From NCBI GenBank assembly GCA_015494725.1, contig WGAR01000159.1, positions 1 to 15,532 of the forward strand: a DNA stretch of 15,532 bases, given 5' to 3'. Both the position numbers and the translations under genes were made by a program. Positions 1 through 7,115 of this stretch are shown one piece after another (the first letter of the stretch is position 1; each line of letters starts with the position of its first letter). The notes under the pieces are model-generated. The model was given only the letters and a program-made list of their open reading frames with translations. It was not told the DNA's origin and searched no databases. The stretch is from Thermodesulfobacteriaceae bacterium (lineage in GTDB: Bacteria; Desulfobacterota; Thermodesulfobacteria; Thermodesulfobacteriales; Thermodesulfobacteriaceae).

Positions 1-558
1 GCCCGGGCCATTCGGCACTTCCTGCGGCAGGACCCGGATGTGATCCTGGTGGGGGAGGTGCGCGACGAGGAGACCGCGGAGATGGCGGTTCGAAGCGCCC
101 TTACCGGGCATCTCTTCCTCTCCACCCTTCACACCAACGACGCCCTGTCCACCCTTTTCCGGCTTCGGGATCTGGGTATCGGGCCGGATCTTCTGGCCTC
201 CTCCCTTCTGGGGGTTCTGGCGCAGCGCCTGGTGCGACGTATCTGTCCTCAATGTCGGGAGGAATATCGTCCTCCGGAGGAACTTCTCCGTTACTATGAC
301 CTTCCCCCGGACGGGACCTATCTTCGGGGCCGTGGTTGCGAATACTGCGGAGGAAAGGGATACGTAGGGCGCACGGTGGTGGCCGAGATCCTCCGCATAG
401 ACGAAGATCTGCGGGCCCTCATCGCCGAAGGGGCCCCGCAGGCCAGGATGGCCCGGGCGGCCCGGGAGGGAGGAATGCGCACCCTTCGGGAGGCGGCCCG
501 GGAAAAGGTCCTCCAGGGAATTACCACGGTGGAAGAAGTGCGAAGGGTGATCGGCTGA
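1..558 (+). CDS. Type IV pilus / type II secretion assembly ATPase, C-terminal part (MshE/GspE/PilB family)
   Basis: The frame is open from base 1, so the 5' part lies outside the window; 185 codons are visible. This hexameric cytoplasmic ATPase powers pilin or pseudopilin assembly at the inner-membrane platform. The visible part carries the conserved catalytic core: a Walker B region (ILVGEVRD, visible residues 15-22) and the His box (TGHLFLSTLHTNDA, 35-48). A tetracysteine zinc site follows (CPQC at 82-85, CEYC at 113-116), typical of GspE/PilB/MshE and absent from PilT retraction ATPases. The C-terminal helical domain ends at residue 185. The Walker A motif and the N-terminal domain are missing because of truncation. 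It overlaps the platform gene by one base (TGATG), so the two are translationally coupled. The eight-gene context resembles MSHA clusters more than classical gsp operons, so MshE is the likeliest subtype; this is inference. Confidence 0.95.
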   Translation, partial: ARAIRHFLRQDPDVILVGEVRDEETAEMAVRSALTGHLFLSTLHTNDALSTLFRLRDLGIGPDLLASSLLGVLAQRLVRRICPQCREEYRPPEELLRYYDLPPDGTYLRGRGCEYCGGKGYVGRTVVAEILRIDEDLRALIAEGAPQARMARAAREGGMRTLREAAREKVLQGITTVEEVRRVIG

Positions 559-1763
559 TGCCTGTGTATCGTTTCCAGGCCCTGACCCCGGACGGGCGCA
601 TAATCAAGGATCAGATGGAATTTCCCGATCTGCGTTCGTTTTATACCTATCTCCGGCGCGAGGGATTGATCCTGGTCCGATATTCCGCGCGACCCGCTCT
701 TCCCTGGGATCGTTTCACCCTGGGGAAGGTCTCCCGGCCGGAACTGGCCGAATTCTGCCATAATCTGGCCCTGCTGGTGCGGGGAGGCATACCCCTCCCC
801 CAGGCGCTAAAGGACCTGCGGGAGACCACGGTCAACCCCCGCCTGAAAAAGGCCCTGGGGGTTCTGCTTACCGAACTTCAGGCCGGAAACCCCCTCTCCC
901 GGGGCATGGAAAAGGAAAAGGATCTTTTCCCCGGGATCGTGCGTTCCCTTACCGCCCTGGGAGAGGAGACCGGGCGGCTGGATCACACCCTGGAGGAAGC
1001 CTCCCGTCACCTCCGTCGGCTGCACGAGATCATCACCCAGACCAAGCGGGCCATGCTTTACCCCCTTTTTGTCCTGGTGGCCATGAGCGGGGCCCTCCTC
1101 TTCTGGTTGCTCTTCGTTCTCCCCAAAATCCTGAACCTGTTTTCCCAGATGCGGGTGACCCTCCCGGCTCCCACCCGCTTTCTTCTCTTCGTAACCACCT
1201 TCCTCCGGGCCCACTTTCTGGAGGGGATGCTTTTTCTCTTTGTGAGCCTGCTTTTTCTATGGGTGGGATACCGTAGGTTTCCTGCATTTAAATTGAGAAT
1301 GGAAAAAGTCCTGTTGCGTCTTCCGATTGTTTCTCGCATTAAACGTAGTTCTCTTTTAGCTTTCTTCTTTGAGTACATGGCTTTACTTCTGGGAGCAGGA
1401 ATTGATATTTTACGCAGCTTTGATATTATGTATTCCAATATTCAGAGCGAACTGGGTAAAAAAATCATTAAAGAATTGAAAGAAGGGGTATTGAGAGGCG
1501 AGAGTTTGAGCAGTACAGCTGCGGGATTGCCCCTGTTTTCTCCCCTGGATTTACGTATGATTTCCGTAGGGGAAGAGACCGGAACCCTGGTGGATCAACT
1601 GAGAGAACTGGCTCGCTACTATTACGAAATCATTCAGGGGTTGGTTGACACCCTGAGTCGAATCCTGGAACCCGTTCTTATCGTAATCGTGGGGGTAATC
1701 TTTTTACTTATAGTGATAGCCTTGATAGGGCCTATATATGAACTTATCACCCAGATCCACTAA
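558..1763 (+). CDS. Inner-membrane platform protein, GspF/PilC/MshG family
   Basis: The 401-residue length matches the GspF/PilC family. It is the polytopic inner-membrane platform that the assembly ATPase acts on. Two T2SSF domains are visible, at about residues 60-185 and 262-390. Each has the family's helical pattern with an acidic GEETG motif (residues 138-141 region and 338-342). Membrane segments lie at about 168-188, 220-237 and 372-393. I chose the ATG at 558 because it overlaps the preceding stop as TGATG and gives the canonical N-terminus (MPVYRFQALTPDG). The 3' half, from about codon 235, has much lower GC (roughly 43%) and different codon choice from the 5' half, although the protein stays intact and in frame. 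The last 26 bases overlap the start of the next gene. Confidence 0.93.
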   Translation: MPVYRFQALTPDGRIIKDQMEFPDLRSFYTYLRREGLILVRYSARPALPWDRFTLGKVSRPELAEFCHNLALLVRGGIPLPQALKDLRETTVNPRLKKALGVLLTELQAGNPLSRGMEKEKDLFPGIVRSLTALGEETGRLDHTLEEASRHLRRLHEIITQTKRAMLYPLFVLVAMSGALLFWLLFVLPKILNLFSQMRVTLPAPTRFLLFVTTFLRAHFLEGMLFLFVSLLFLWVGYRRFPAFKLRMEKVLLRLPIVSRIKRSSLLAFFFEYMALLLGAGIDILRSFDIMYSNIQSELGKKIIKELKEGVLRGESLSSTAAGLPLFSPLDLRMISVGEETGTLVDQLRELARYYYEIIQGLVDTLSRILEPVLIVIVGVIFLLIVIALIGPIYELITQIH

Positions 1764-1850
1764 GATTCCGGATTATCTGGATTTTTTCGGGTTAAGGGAC
1801 CATCCTTTTCGTATCACGCCGGATACGGATTATTTTTACCCTTCCCCGGC
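1260..1850. other. Low-GC tract spanning 3' half of platform gene and 5' end of AAA+ gene
   Basis: Hand counts in 60-base blocks give about 45, 37, 33, 38, 50, 55, 47 and 38% GC from 1261 to 1740, then 42% and 52% up to 1860. The next block (1861-1920) jumps to about 70%, and a sample block before the tract (841-900) is about 62%. The tract uses AT-ending codons such as TTT, ATT, AAA and TTA that are uncommon in the neighbouring genes. It covers the entire second T2SSF domain plus about the first 35 codons of the ExeA-like gene. Both reading frames stay open across both edges. The shift is seen directly; acquisition by homologous recombination is an inference. Confidence 0.75.
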
Positions 1851-2670
1851 CCATCAGGCTGCCCTGGAGGCCCTGCGGTACGGGATTCTGCGCCGGGAGG
1901 GGTTTCTGGTGCTCACCGGAGAACCCGGGGTGGGAAAGACCCTGCTGATACGGATGCTCTTTGAGGGCCTGCCTCCGGAGGTGCAGACCGCCATGATCCT
2001 TACCCCCACCCTGGGGCCGGAGGAACTTCTCGAGGTCATCCTGGAGGATCTGGGGCTTTCCGGGGCCGGTTCCCGGGAGAGATTGATCCGTCGATTCCGG
2101 GATCGGCTCTTCGAACTGGCGGAAAAGGGACATACTCTGCTCCTGGTCATCGATGAGGCCCAGAATCTCCCCCCGGAGAGTCTCGAGGAATTGCGGCTCC
2201 TTTCCAACTTTGAGACCGAGAAGGGCAAACTCCTCCAGATTCTCCTTTCCGGGCAGCCGGCCCTGGAGGAACGCCTGCGTTCCCCCGAGCTTTCGCAGCT
2301 GGCTCAACGGGTCACCGTCTGGGAGAGGCTTCGCCCCCTGACCCGGGAGGAGATAGGCGATTACGTGCGTTTTCGTCTGGCCCGGGCCGGAGGGGCCGGG
2401 GTGATGCTGGCCCGGGGAACGGAAAGGGAACTGGAACGCCTGAGCGGAGGCATCCCCCGGGTGATCAATAAGATTATGGATCGGGCTTTACTGGTGGCCT
2501 TTGCCCGGGGAAGCCATCGTCTCCATCCGGCTCTGATTCGGGAGGCGGCCTCCGTGGCCGCCCTGCCCTCGGTCCCGGGTTATCGAAGAAGGGTCTGGCT
2601 CTGGGGAGTGGTAGTCGTGGGAATGCTTCTGATGGGGGTCCTGGTCTATGTCTTCCTTCTGGGTGGTTAA
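1738..2670 (+). CDS. ExeA/MshM-family AAA+ ATPase with C-terminal membrane anchor
   Basis: This 310-residue protein belongs to the ExeA/GspA/MshM family of ATPases that accompany secretin assembly in type II secretion and MSHA pilus systems. The N-terminus has the family signature (FFGLRDHPFRITPD, 16-29). Walker A is GEPGVGKT (61-68), Walker B is LLLVIDEAQ (134-142), and a sensor-1-like LLSGQP lies at 169-174. A winged-helix-like C-terminal part of the AAA+ module follows (about 200-270). One hydrophobic segment at 287-308 ends the protein, so the ATPase is cytoplasmic and anchored at its C-terminus. There is no periplasmic peptidoglycan-binding domain after it, unlike Aeromonas ExeA. The ATG at 1738 overlaps the platform gene by 26 bases and keeps the full N-terminal motif. 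The gene ends 23 bases inside the start of the next gene. Confidence 0.92.
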   Translation: MNLSPRSTKIPDYLDFFGLRDHPFRITPDTDYFYPSPAHQAALEALRYGILRREGFLVLTGEPGVGKTLLIRMLFEGLPPEVQTAMILTPTLGPEELLEVILEDLGLSGAGSRERLIRRFRDRLFELAEKGHTLLLVIDEAQNLPPESLEELRLLSNFETEKGKLLQILLSGQPALEERLRSPELSQLAQRVTVWERLRPLTREEIGDYVRFRLARAGGAGVMLARGTERELERLSGGIPRVINKIMDRALLVAFARGSHRLHPALIREAASVAALPSVPGYRRRVWLWGVVVVGMLLMGVLVYVFLLGG

Positions 2671-3955
2671 GTACGAAGGGGAGCAACTCCTCGGGGTTCG
2701 GGTCTCGGGTCGGAAAGGCCGCTGGAGCTTTTCCCGGGTGGAACCCCTTTCCTGGTCCGCCCTGGCCCATCGGTCGGTGATTCTGCTCTCCACCTCCCCC
2801 CAGGCCTATTTTTTCCGGGAGACCCTGACCCGGGGGCCTGCGGAGGTGCTTTCCCTGCAAGCCGAGGAGAAGGTCCGGGGAGCCGGGTTCTTTACCGGGC
2901 CCTTCGAGTTTTCCCTGCATCGCATCTCCGAAGGCCCGGGGCAGGTGGAGGTGGGGATCCTGGCCCTGGAGCGTCAGGAGGTGGAAAGATGGCTGGGGCA
3001 GCTGGGGCAGGGGCTGGTCCGCCCCAGGGCCCTTTATCACCAGTGTCTGGCCCTGGCCTATCTGGTGGCCGGTCTGCGAACGGAACCGGTGCTGGTGGCC
3101 CATTTCAGTGACCAGGGTCTCTGGCTGGCGGTGGTGGAAGGCCAGCACCCGGTATATATGCGTTTCCAGGCCGTGGACGAGTTTCTGGGGGTGGAGGGAT
3201 TTCCCGTGGAGGAAAACGTCCTGGCGGTGCTGGACTATTATCAGCGATTCTTCCGTCGAACCCTGCGGCACATCTTTCCCTGCGGCCCTCATCGGGAACG
3301 TTTGCACCAGCTGGGAGCGCTTGAGGAATGGAGTCCGGAATTCCCGGCCTGGCACCTTTCCGAAGAGGATCTTCTGACCTATCCCGAATTTTTCGGAGCG
3401 GTGCGGGTTCCCGTCTCCTATAGCCTGCTTCCCGAGACCCATCGGTCCTTCCTGCGGGCCTTTGAATGGGCCCGTTACGCCGGAGGGGTCCTCTTCGTAC
3501 TCACCCTGATCAATTACGGGCTGGTGGCCTACTGGCACCGCCAGAACCGCACCCTGGACCAGGAACTCCTGCGCACCTCCCGGATTCTGGAATTCGGTCT
3601 GCGGGAACTGCAAAGGGATTATCCCCCGGAAGAGGTAAAGAAGCTACAAAACTATCTACAATGGAAGCAAAAATTCGAAAAACAGCCCCGGATGGACGAA
3701 TTCCTGTGGTGGCTGGCCTCCATGGTCCCGGACCAGACCCGGGTTTCCCGTCTGGAGATGCGGCGGGATAAAAACGGGAGCTATCGGATGAGGATGGTCT
3801 TCATTTCCCGGGGGCCGCTGGCGCGGGTGCACGCCGATTTCCTGCGTTTTCTTGACGCCGTGCGCCGCAGGGCCTCCGTGGAAGACAGCCGTTTCCAGTA
3901 CGACGATTTCCGAAAGGAAGCCCGCTTCGAAATCGTTCTGAGGGGGATACGATGA
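2648..3955 (+). CDS. PilM-PilN fusion-like pilus assembly protein (MshI / GspL-like)
   Basis: The 435-residue protein begins with an actin-like (PilM/GspL-type) cytoplasmic region (about 1-265), then one membrane segment at about 277-296. A coiled-coil-like stretch follows (about 300-345), then a PilN/GspL-like periplasmic ferredoxin-fold region (about 350-435). This is the architecture of MshI and GspL, which tie the cytoplasmic ATPase to the inner-membrane and periplasmic subcomplex. The actin-like part is weakly conserved by eye, and I see no clear nucleotide-binding phosphate motifs, so ATP binding is uncertain. The ATG at 2648 lies inside the end of the AAA+ gene, preceded by a G-rich stretch (GGGGGT) that may serve as ribosome binding site. 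A GTG at 2663 is an alternative start that would remove five residues. It overlaps the next gene by ATGA. Confidence 0.8.
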   Translation: MSSFWVVKYEGEQLLGVRVSGRKGRWSFSRVEPLSWSALAHRSVILLSTSPQAYFFRETLTRGPAEVLSLQAEEKVRGAGFFTGPFEFSLHRISEGPGQVEVGILALERQEVERWLGQLGQGLVRPRALYHQCLALAYLVAGLRTEPVLVAHFSDQGLWLAVVEGQHPVYMRFQAVDEFLGVEGFPVEENVLAVLDYYQRFFRRTLRHIFPCGPHRERLHQLGALEEWSPEFPAWHLSEEDLLTYPEFFGAVRVPVSYSLLPETHRSFLRAFEWARYAGGVLFVLTLINYGLVAYWHRQNRTLDQELLRTSRILEFGLRELQRDYPPEEVKKLQNYLQWKQKFEKQPRMDEFLWWLASMVPDQTRVSRLEMRRDKNGSYRMRMVFISRGPLARVHADFLRFLDAVRRRASVEDSRFQYDDFRKEARFEIVLRGIR

Positions 3956-4371
3956 ACCTCCTGCGGGTTTACCGGCGAGAATGGCTGGGATGGCTGGCCC
4001 TGCTGGCCCTCTTTACCCTGAGTTTCTACCTGGCCCTCAGGGAATACCGACACTACACCGGGGCCCGTCGCCAACTCCACCTAACCCGACAGAGGGTGAG
4101 GGAGGTTCGCAGGGCCTTTTTCCGAATGCGAAGTTACGCCGGTTATTCCTTCTGGCGTCATCTGGGGCAGCCGCAGCAGGTGGAGATCCTGGAAAAAGTG
4201 GAGCTTCATCCCCTGCTTCAGGCGGTGAACAAGCTTTCCGATCTCTATACCCGGGGAGGATTCTTTTTCCTCCGGGAATTCCGGCTGGATACCTGCCTGG
4301 AAACCTCCCCGGGCCGAAGACGCAGGTGTCGTCCCTATCTCCTGGTCCGGGGTACCAAGGTGGTGTTCTGA
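3952..4371 (+). CDS. Small PilO/MshJ-like pilus assembly protein
   Basis: A 139-residue single-pass membrane protein: short basic cytoplasmic N-terminus, membrane segment at about 12-28, then a coiled-coil-like Arg-rich helix (about 30-62) and a small periplasmic domain. This layout and its place between the PilM/N-like and PilP-like genes fit PilO/MshJ/GspM, which bridges PilN and PilP in the alignment subcomplex. It is clearly shorter than typical PilO or MshJ (around 200 residues), so the periplasmic ferredoxin-like domain is probably reduced to one copy. Two cysteines in the periplasmic part (C115 and C126) could pair. The assignment rests mainly on topology and synteny, not on strong motif identity. 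The start is fixed by a 4-base ATGA overlap with the preceding gene. Confidence 0.65.
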   Translation: MNLLRVYRREWLGWLALLALFTLSFYLALREYRHYTGARRQLHLTRQRVREVRRAFFRMRSYAGYSFWRHLGQPQQVEILEKVELHPLLQAVNKLSDLYTRGGFFFLREFRLDTCLETSPGRRRRCRPYLLVRGTKVVF

Positions 4372-4373
4372 AG

Positions 4374-4817
4374 ATGGGGGCCGGAAAATACCAGGGATAT
4401 CTGATCTGGTGGGGGCCTTTGGCCGCGACCCTGATCCTCTGTGTCCTGCTCTGGATCGGGGGTCGCTCCCGCCGGCCCCATGCCCCTGTCCCCGTCCTTC
4501 CCTCCATCTATCGCGAGATTCCCGAGATTTCTCCGGAGAGGATCAGATACGTTCCCGCCGGTCCCCCGCAAACCGGAGCCTTCGGAAAGACCTCCGCGGG
4601 TCCCGCGTCTTCGAGGCCGGTTTCTAAAAAAGCTTATGAACTCAAGGCCGTGTTGCGGATAGGGTCCCGGCGGCTCTGCAAATTCGGCCCCCGGACCCTT
4701 ACCGAGGGAGACCATCTGGGCCCGTTCAGAATTTTGAGAATCGGAGAAAATTATGTGGAGTTACAGGGTAAAGGAAAGATTTACAAAGTATTGGTGGGCG
4801 AAAGCGTGGTTTTTTAG
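4374..4817 (+). CDS. PilP/MshK/GspC-like periplasmic linker protein
   Basis: A 147-residue protein with one N-terminal membrane segment (about 10-29), a Pro/Ser-rich extended linker (about 34-86) and a compact C-terminal beta-rich domain (about 88-147). The end of that domain (RIGENYVELQGKGKIYKVLV) resembles the homology region of GspC, GspB and PilP that contacts the N-terminal domains of the secretin. Its role would be to link the inner-membrane alignment complex to the outer-membrane secretin. The ATG at 4374 sits two bases after the previous stop and gives the expected short N-terminus plus membrane helix. The family call comes from domain shape and position directly before the secretin gene. 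Its last 65 bases also encode the N-terminus of the secretin in another frame. Confidence 0.7.
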   Translation: MGAGKYQGYLIWWGPLAATLILCVLLWIGGRSRRPHAPVPVLPSIYREIPEISPERIRYVPAGPPQTGAFGKTSAGPASSRPVSKKAYELKAVLRIGSRRLCKFGPRTLTEGDHLGPFRILRIGENYVELQGKGKIYKVLVGESVVF

Positions 4818-6324
4818 CCTGAGCATACTGCTTCTTTTCGGCTGTACGGCCCGCCAGGCCCGGGAGGGGGTTTCTCCGCCTCCCCCGGCAGCGCGGGTTG
4901 CCGCTCCCTCGCCTCCTGCGGTTTCCCCCTCTCCGGCTGAACCCCCGGAGATCCTCCGGGCCGGCCCTATCTTCAAGGAGGTATCTCCCCTTCGCACCCG
5001 GCGTCTGAGTCTTTCCCTGCACCAGGAGGACGCCTTTACCGTTTTCCATCTCCTGGCCCGGGAGGCCGGGCTCAATCTGGTGATAACCCGCGAGGTTCAG
5101 GAGATGCTCCCTCCCCAGGCCCGGCTGATCACCGCGGAGTTCCATGATTATACCCTGGAAGATCTTCTGCGATCCCTGTGCCGGATGCTGGACCTGCACT
5201 ACGAGATCAGGGGAGGGGTTATCTATATCCAGGCCTTTGAGGAACGTCTTTTCGATCTTTCCTTCCTTCAGACCCTCCGGGGGGCCCGTTTCGGTCTGGG
5301 CGGGGATGTCCTGGGGGGTCTGGCCGGTACCGGGGGGGCCGGTACCTCCTCCACCACCTCCGGCGGAGCCGGGAAAGCGGAGTTCGTCTCCCCCCTCAAG
5401 GGGCAGTACGAGATCAGCGGAGAGGTGAACCGGAAGAGCACGGATATGTACCGTCAGATCGAGACCTCGGTGCGGGCCCTGCTTTCCAGAGACGGCACCT
5501 TTACCTTCAACCGTCTTACCGGAAATCTCTTTGTTCGGGATCATCCCTCCAACGTGCGCCGGGTGGCGGAACTGGTGGAACGTCTCAAGAAACGCTACGG
5601 GCGTCAGGTCCTGATCGAGGCCAAGATCGTGGAGGTGGATCTCTCCCGGGGCCATGATCTGGGTATCGACTGGCTTACCCTGCGCGATACCCGTCTGCCC
5701 ACGGTCTCTACCGCCACCCTGGATCTGCGCACCGGAATGCCCACGCTTACCTTCTCCTATCAGCACCGACCCTCCTTTGAGGGGGTGCTCAAGCTGCTCG
5801 AAAACTACGGCCGGGTGCATATTCTCTCCAATCCCCGCATAAGGGTCCTGAACGGACAGCCGGCCCTCATCAGTGTGGGACGTTCCGTGGGATACGTGCG
5901 GGAGATCAACCGGGAGGTGATCTCCTCGGAAAACATCTCCCAGACTCAGACCACCGTGGATACCAGCGCCATCTTCGACGGCTTGCTCCTGGGGGTAACC
6001 CCGCGGGTTACCGATTCCGGGCAGATTATTCTGCATATCGTGCCCATCAAGAGCGATCTGGTGGAACTCCGCAGGGAGGAGTTCGGCACCAATACCGTGG
6101 TGACCCTCCCCCAGGTGAACCTCCGGGAGATGAGCACCGTGATCCGGGTTACTCCGCACGATCTGGTCATCATAGGAGGGCTCATCCTGGATAAGAAGGA
6201 TCACGAAACGCGCCGGGTGTGGGGGCTGGGGCGGCTTCCCGGCCTGGGGGCCCTCTTTACCCATTCCCGCCGCTCCCGGGAGAAGGTGGAGCTGGTGATT
6301 CTGCTCCGGGTTTCCCTGGTATGA
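4753..6324 (+). CDS. mshL: Lipoprotein secretin, pilus (MSHA-type) outer-membrane channel MshL
   Basis: The 523-residue protein forms the outer-membrane ring for the pilus or pseudopilus. A lipoprotein signal is visible: basic start, hydrophobic core (about 19-30) and a lipobox-like LLFG followed by C31. A Pro/Ala-rich linker (about 41-68) leads to a secretin N-terminal (STN-like) domain (about 85-162). A Gly/Ser/Thr-rich loop (about 180-207) is followed by a second N domain (about 220-282). The beta-barrel secretin domain starts at VLIEAKIVEVD (286-296) and ends with TVIRVTPHDLVIIGGLI (462-478) and GLGRLPGLGALF (491-502). These C-terminal motifs are standard for PilQ/GspD/MshL. The ATG at 4753 is the only ATG that includes the signal peptide, which forces the 65-base overlap with the preceding gene. 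It ends in an ATGA overlap with the TPR gene. Confidence 0.93.
   Translation: MWSYRVKERFTKYWWAKAWFFSLSILLLFGCTARQAREGVSPPPPAARVAAPSPPAVSPSPAEPPEILRAGPIFKEVSPLRTRRLSLSLHQEDAFTVFHLLAREAGLNLVITREVQEMLPPQARLITAEFHDYTLEDLLRSLCRMLDLHYEIRGGVIYIQAFEERLFDLSFLQTLRGARFGLGGDVLGGLAGTGGAGTSSTTSGGAGKAEFVSPLKGQYEISGEVNRKSTDMYRQIETSVRALLSRDGTFTFNRLTGNLFVRDHPSNVRRVAELVERLKKRYGRQVLIEAKIVEVDLSRGHDLGIDWLTLRDTRLPTVSTATLDLRTGMPTLTFSYQHRPSFEGVLKLLENYGRVHILSNPRIRVLNGQPALISVGRSVGYVREINREVISSENISQTQTTVDTSAIFDGLLLGVTPRVTDSGQIILHIVPIKSDLVELRREEFGTNTVVTLPQVNLREMSTVIRVTPHDLVIIGGLILDKKDHETRRVWGLGRLPGLGALFTHSRRSREKVELVILLRVSLV
5322..5346 (+). repeat. Tandem duplication of a 10-base word in the secretin Gly-rich loop
   Basis: The word GGCCGGTACC occurs at 5322-5331 and again at 5337-5346, exactly 15 bases apart, so both copies are in the same reading frame. 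They encode two similar Ala-Gly-Thr stretches in the flexible loop between the two secretin N domains (residues about 191-198). This looks like a small in-frame duplication in a tolerant loop. Confidence 0.6.
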
Positions 6325-7115
6325 GCAAACTCTACGAAATCCTGCGGCAGATCGAGAATCGGGGAAGGGAAGGCCCCCGCTTTCCCTCTTCCGGGGTGAA
6401 GCCCGGGGGAGGAGGGAGATGGATCCGGGTCGGGCTGCTCCTGCTGGGGCTTTTTTCCGCTCTGGGAAGCTTCTGGGCCTTTCGACTCTGGTACGCTTCG
6501 ACTCCCTCCTTCGGTCCGGTAAGACCTCCGATCCACAGATCTTTTAAGGTTGCGGGTGGTTCGTCCCCGGAGCATCCCCGGAAAAAGAAGCCTCCCTCGT
6601 CCCCGCGAAAGACGGCCTCCCTTCCGGAAAAACGGGTGGTCCTTCCGGTAAAAAAATCCCCTCCTTCCTCGGCAAAGACGCAGTCGCCTCCCGGCGGGGC
6701 CTCCCCCGGGCCCTCCCCGGTGAGGAAATCCGGGGAAAGGGTGCCTCTTTCCCCGGCGGAGGTCCTGCGGGGGTATCTGGTGCGGGCGGAGATTTTGCGT
6801 AAGCAAGGTCGCTGTGCCGAGGCCCTGGATTATTATCGCCGTTACCTGGCCCGTTTCCAGGACCCGGGGGTTCTCAACAACTACGGGGCCTGCCTGTGGC
6901 TTCTGGGGCGTCTTTCCGAGGCCCGGAAGGCCTTTCGGGAATCCCTGCGCCTCAGGGAGGATCCGCAGGTCCGGTTGAATCTGGTACTTTTATCCCTCAA
7001 GATGGGAGATAAACGGGAGGCCTGTGCGGCTTTTCGTCCCCTCAGGGGGAAGGGAGAGGTCCAGAGCCCGGGGCTTGAGGCCTACCTGCGGAGGGTGTGC
7101 GGAAGGAAGGAATGA
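6321..7115 (+). CDS. Single-pass TPR protein, MshN-like
   Basis: A 264-residue protein with a short cytoplasmic N-terminus (MSKLYEILRQIE), one membrane segment (about 36-56), and a low-complexity Pro/Ser/Lys-rich linker (about 62-145). A C-terminal tetratricopeptide region (about 146-240) holds at least two helix-turn-helix repeats, one of them LRKQGRCAEALDYYRRYL (159-176). The same architecture is seen in MshN of MSHA systems, and the gene sits directly after the secretin gene with an ATGA overlap that fixes the start. It probably acts as a periplasmic scaffold for secretin or pilus assembly; that role is inferred. The linker is long enough to cross part of the periplasm. An in-frame upstream extension exists but would lie wholly inside the secretin gene and lacks support. 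Confidence 0.75.
   Translation: MSKLYEILRQIENRGREGPRFPSSGVKPGGGGRWIRVGLLLLGLFSALGSFWAFRLWYASTPSFGPVRPPIHRSFKVAGGSSPEHPRKKKPPSSPRKTASLPEKRVVLPVKKSPPSSAKTQSPPGGASPGPSPVRKSGERVPLSPAEVLRGYLVRAEILRKQGRCAEALDYYRRYLARFQDPGVLNNYGACLWLLGRLSEARKAFRESLRLREDPQVRLNLVLLSLKMGDKREACAAFRPLRGKGEVQSPGLEAYLRRVCGRKE
7101..7106 (+). promoter_or_regulatory. Ribosome binding site that decides the gpsA start
   Basis: GGAAGG lies five bases before the ATG at 7112 and is followed by another AAGG. A GTG at 7097 is in the same frame but would add five residues before the beta strand of the Rossmann fold and would leave this purine-rich site inside the gene. The ATG is therefore preferred. Confidence 0.6.

Noticed and set aside
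336..557. Upstream extension of the platform gene frame
   Set aside because: This stretch lies inside the ATPase gene and translates to Gly/Arg/Pro-rich sequence. The TGATG start at 558 gives the normal family N-terminus.
1645..1714. Possible internal promoter in the low-GC tract (TTGACA at 1645-1650; TATAGT at 1709-1714)
   Set aside because: The two boxes are about 58 bases apart and neither has a partner at 16-18 bases. Such matches are expected by chance in AT-rich coding sequence.
2474..3613. Open frame on the minus strand (about 379 codons) opposite the PilM/N-like gene
   Set aside because: Low-complexity composition, no start signal and no motif; the + strand frame has membrane segment, family architecture and coupled overlaps.
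4726..6264. Long open frame on the minus strand (about 512 codons) opposite the secretin gene
   Set aside because: Its translation is rich in Gly, Pro, His and Gln with no domain motif, as expected for antisense frames of GC-rich genes. The + strand gene has clear secretin motifs throughout.
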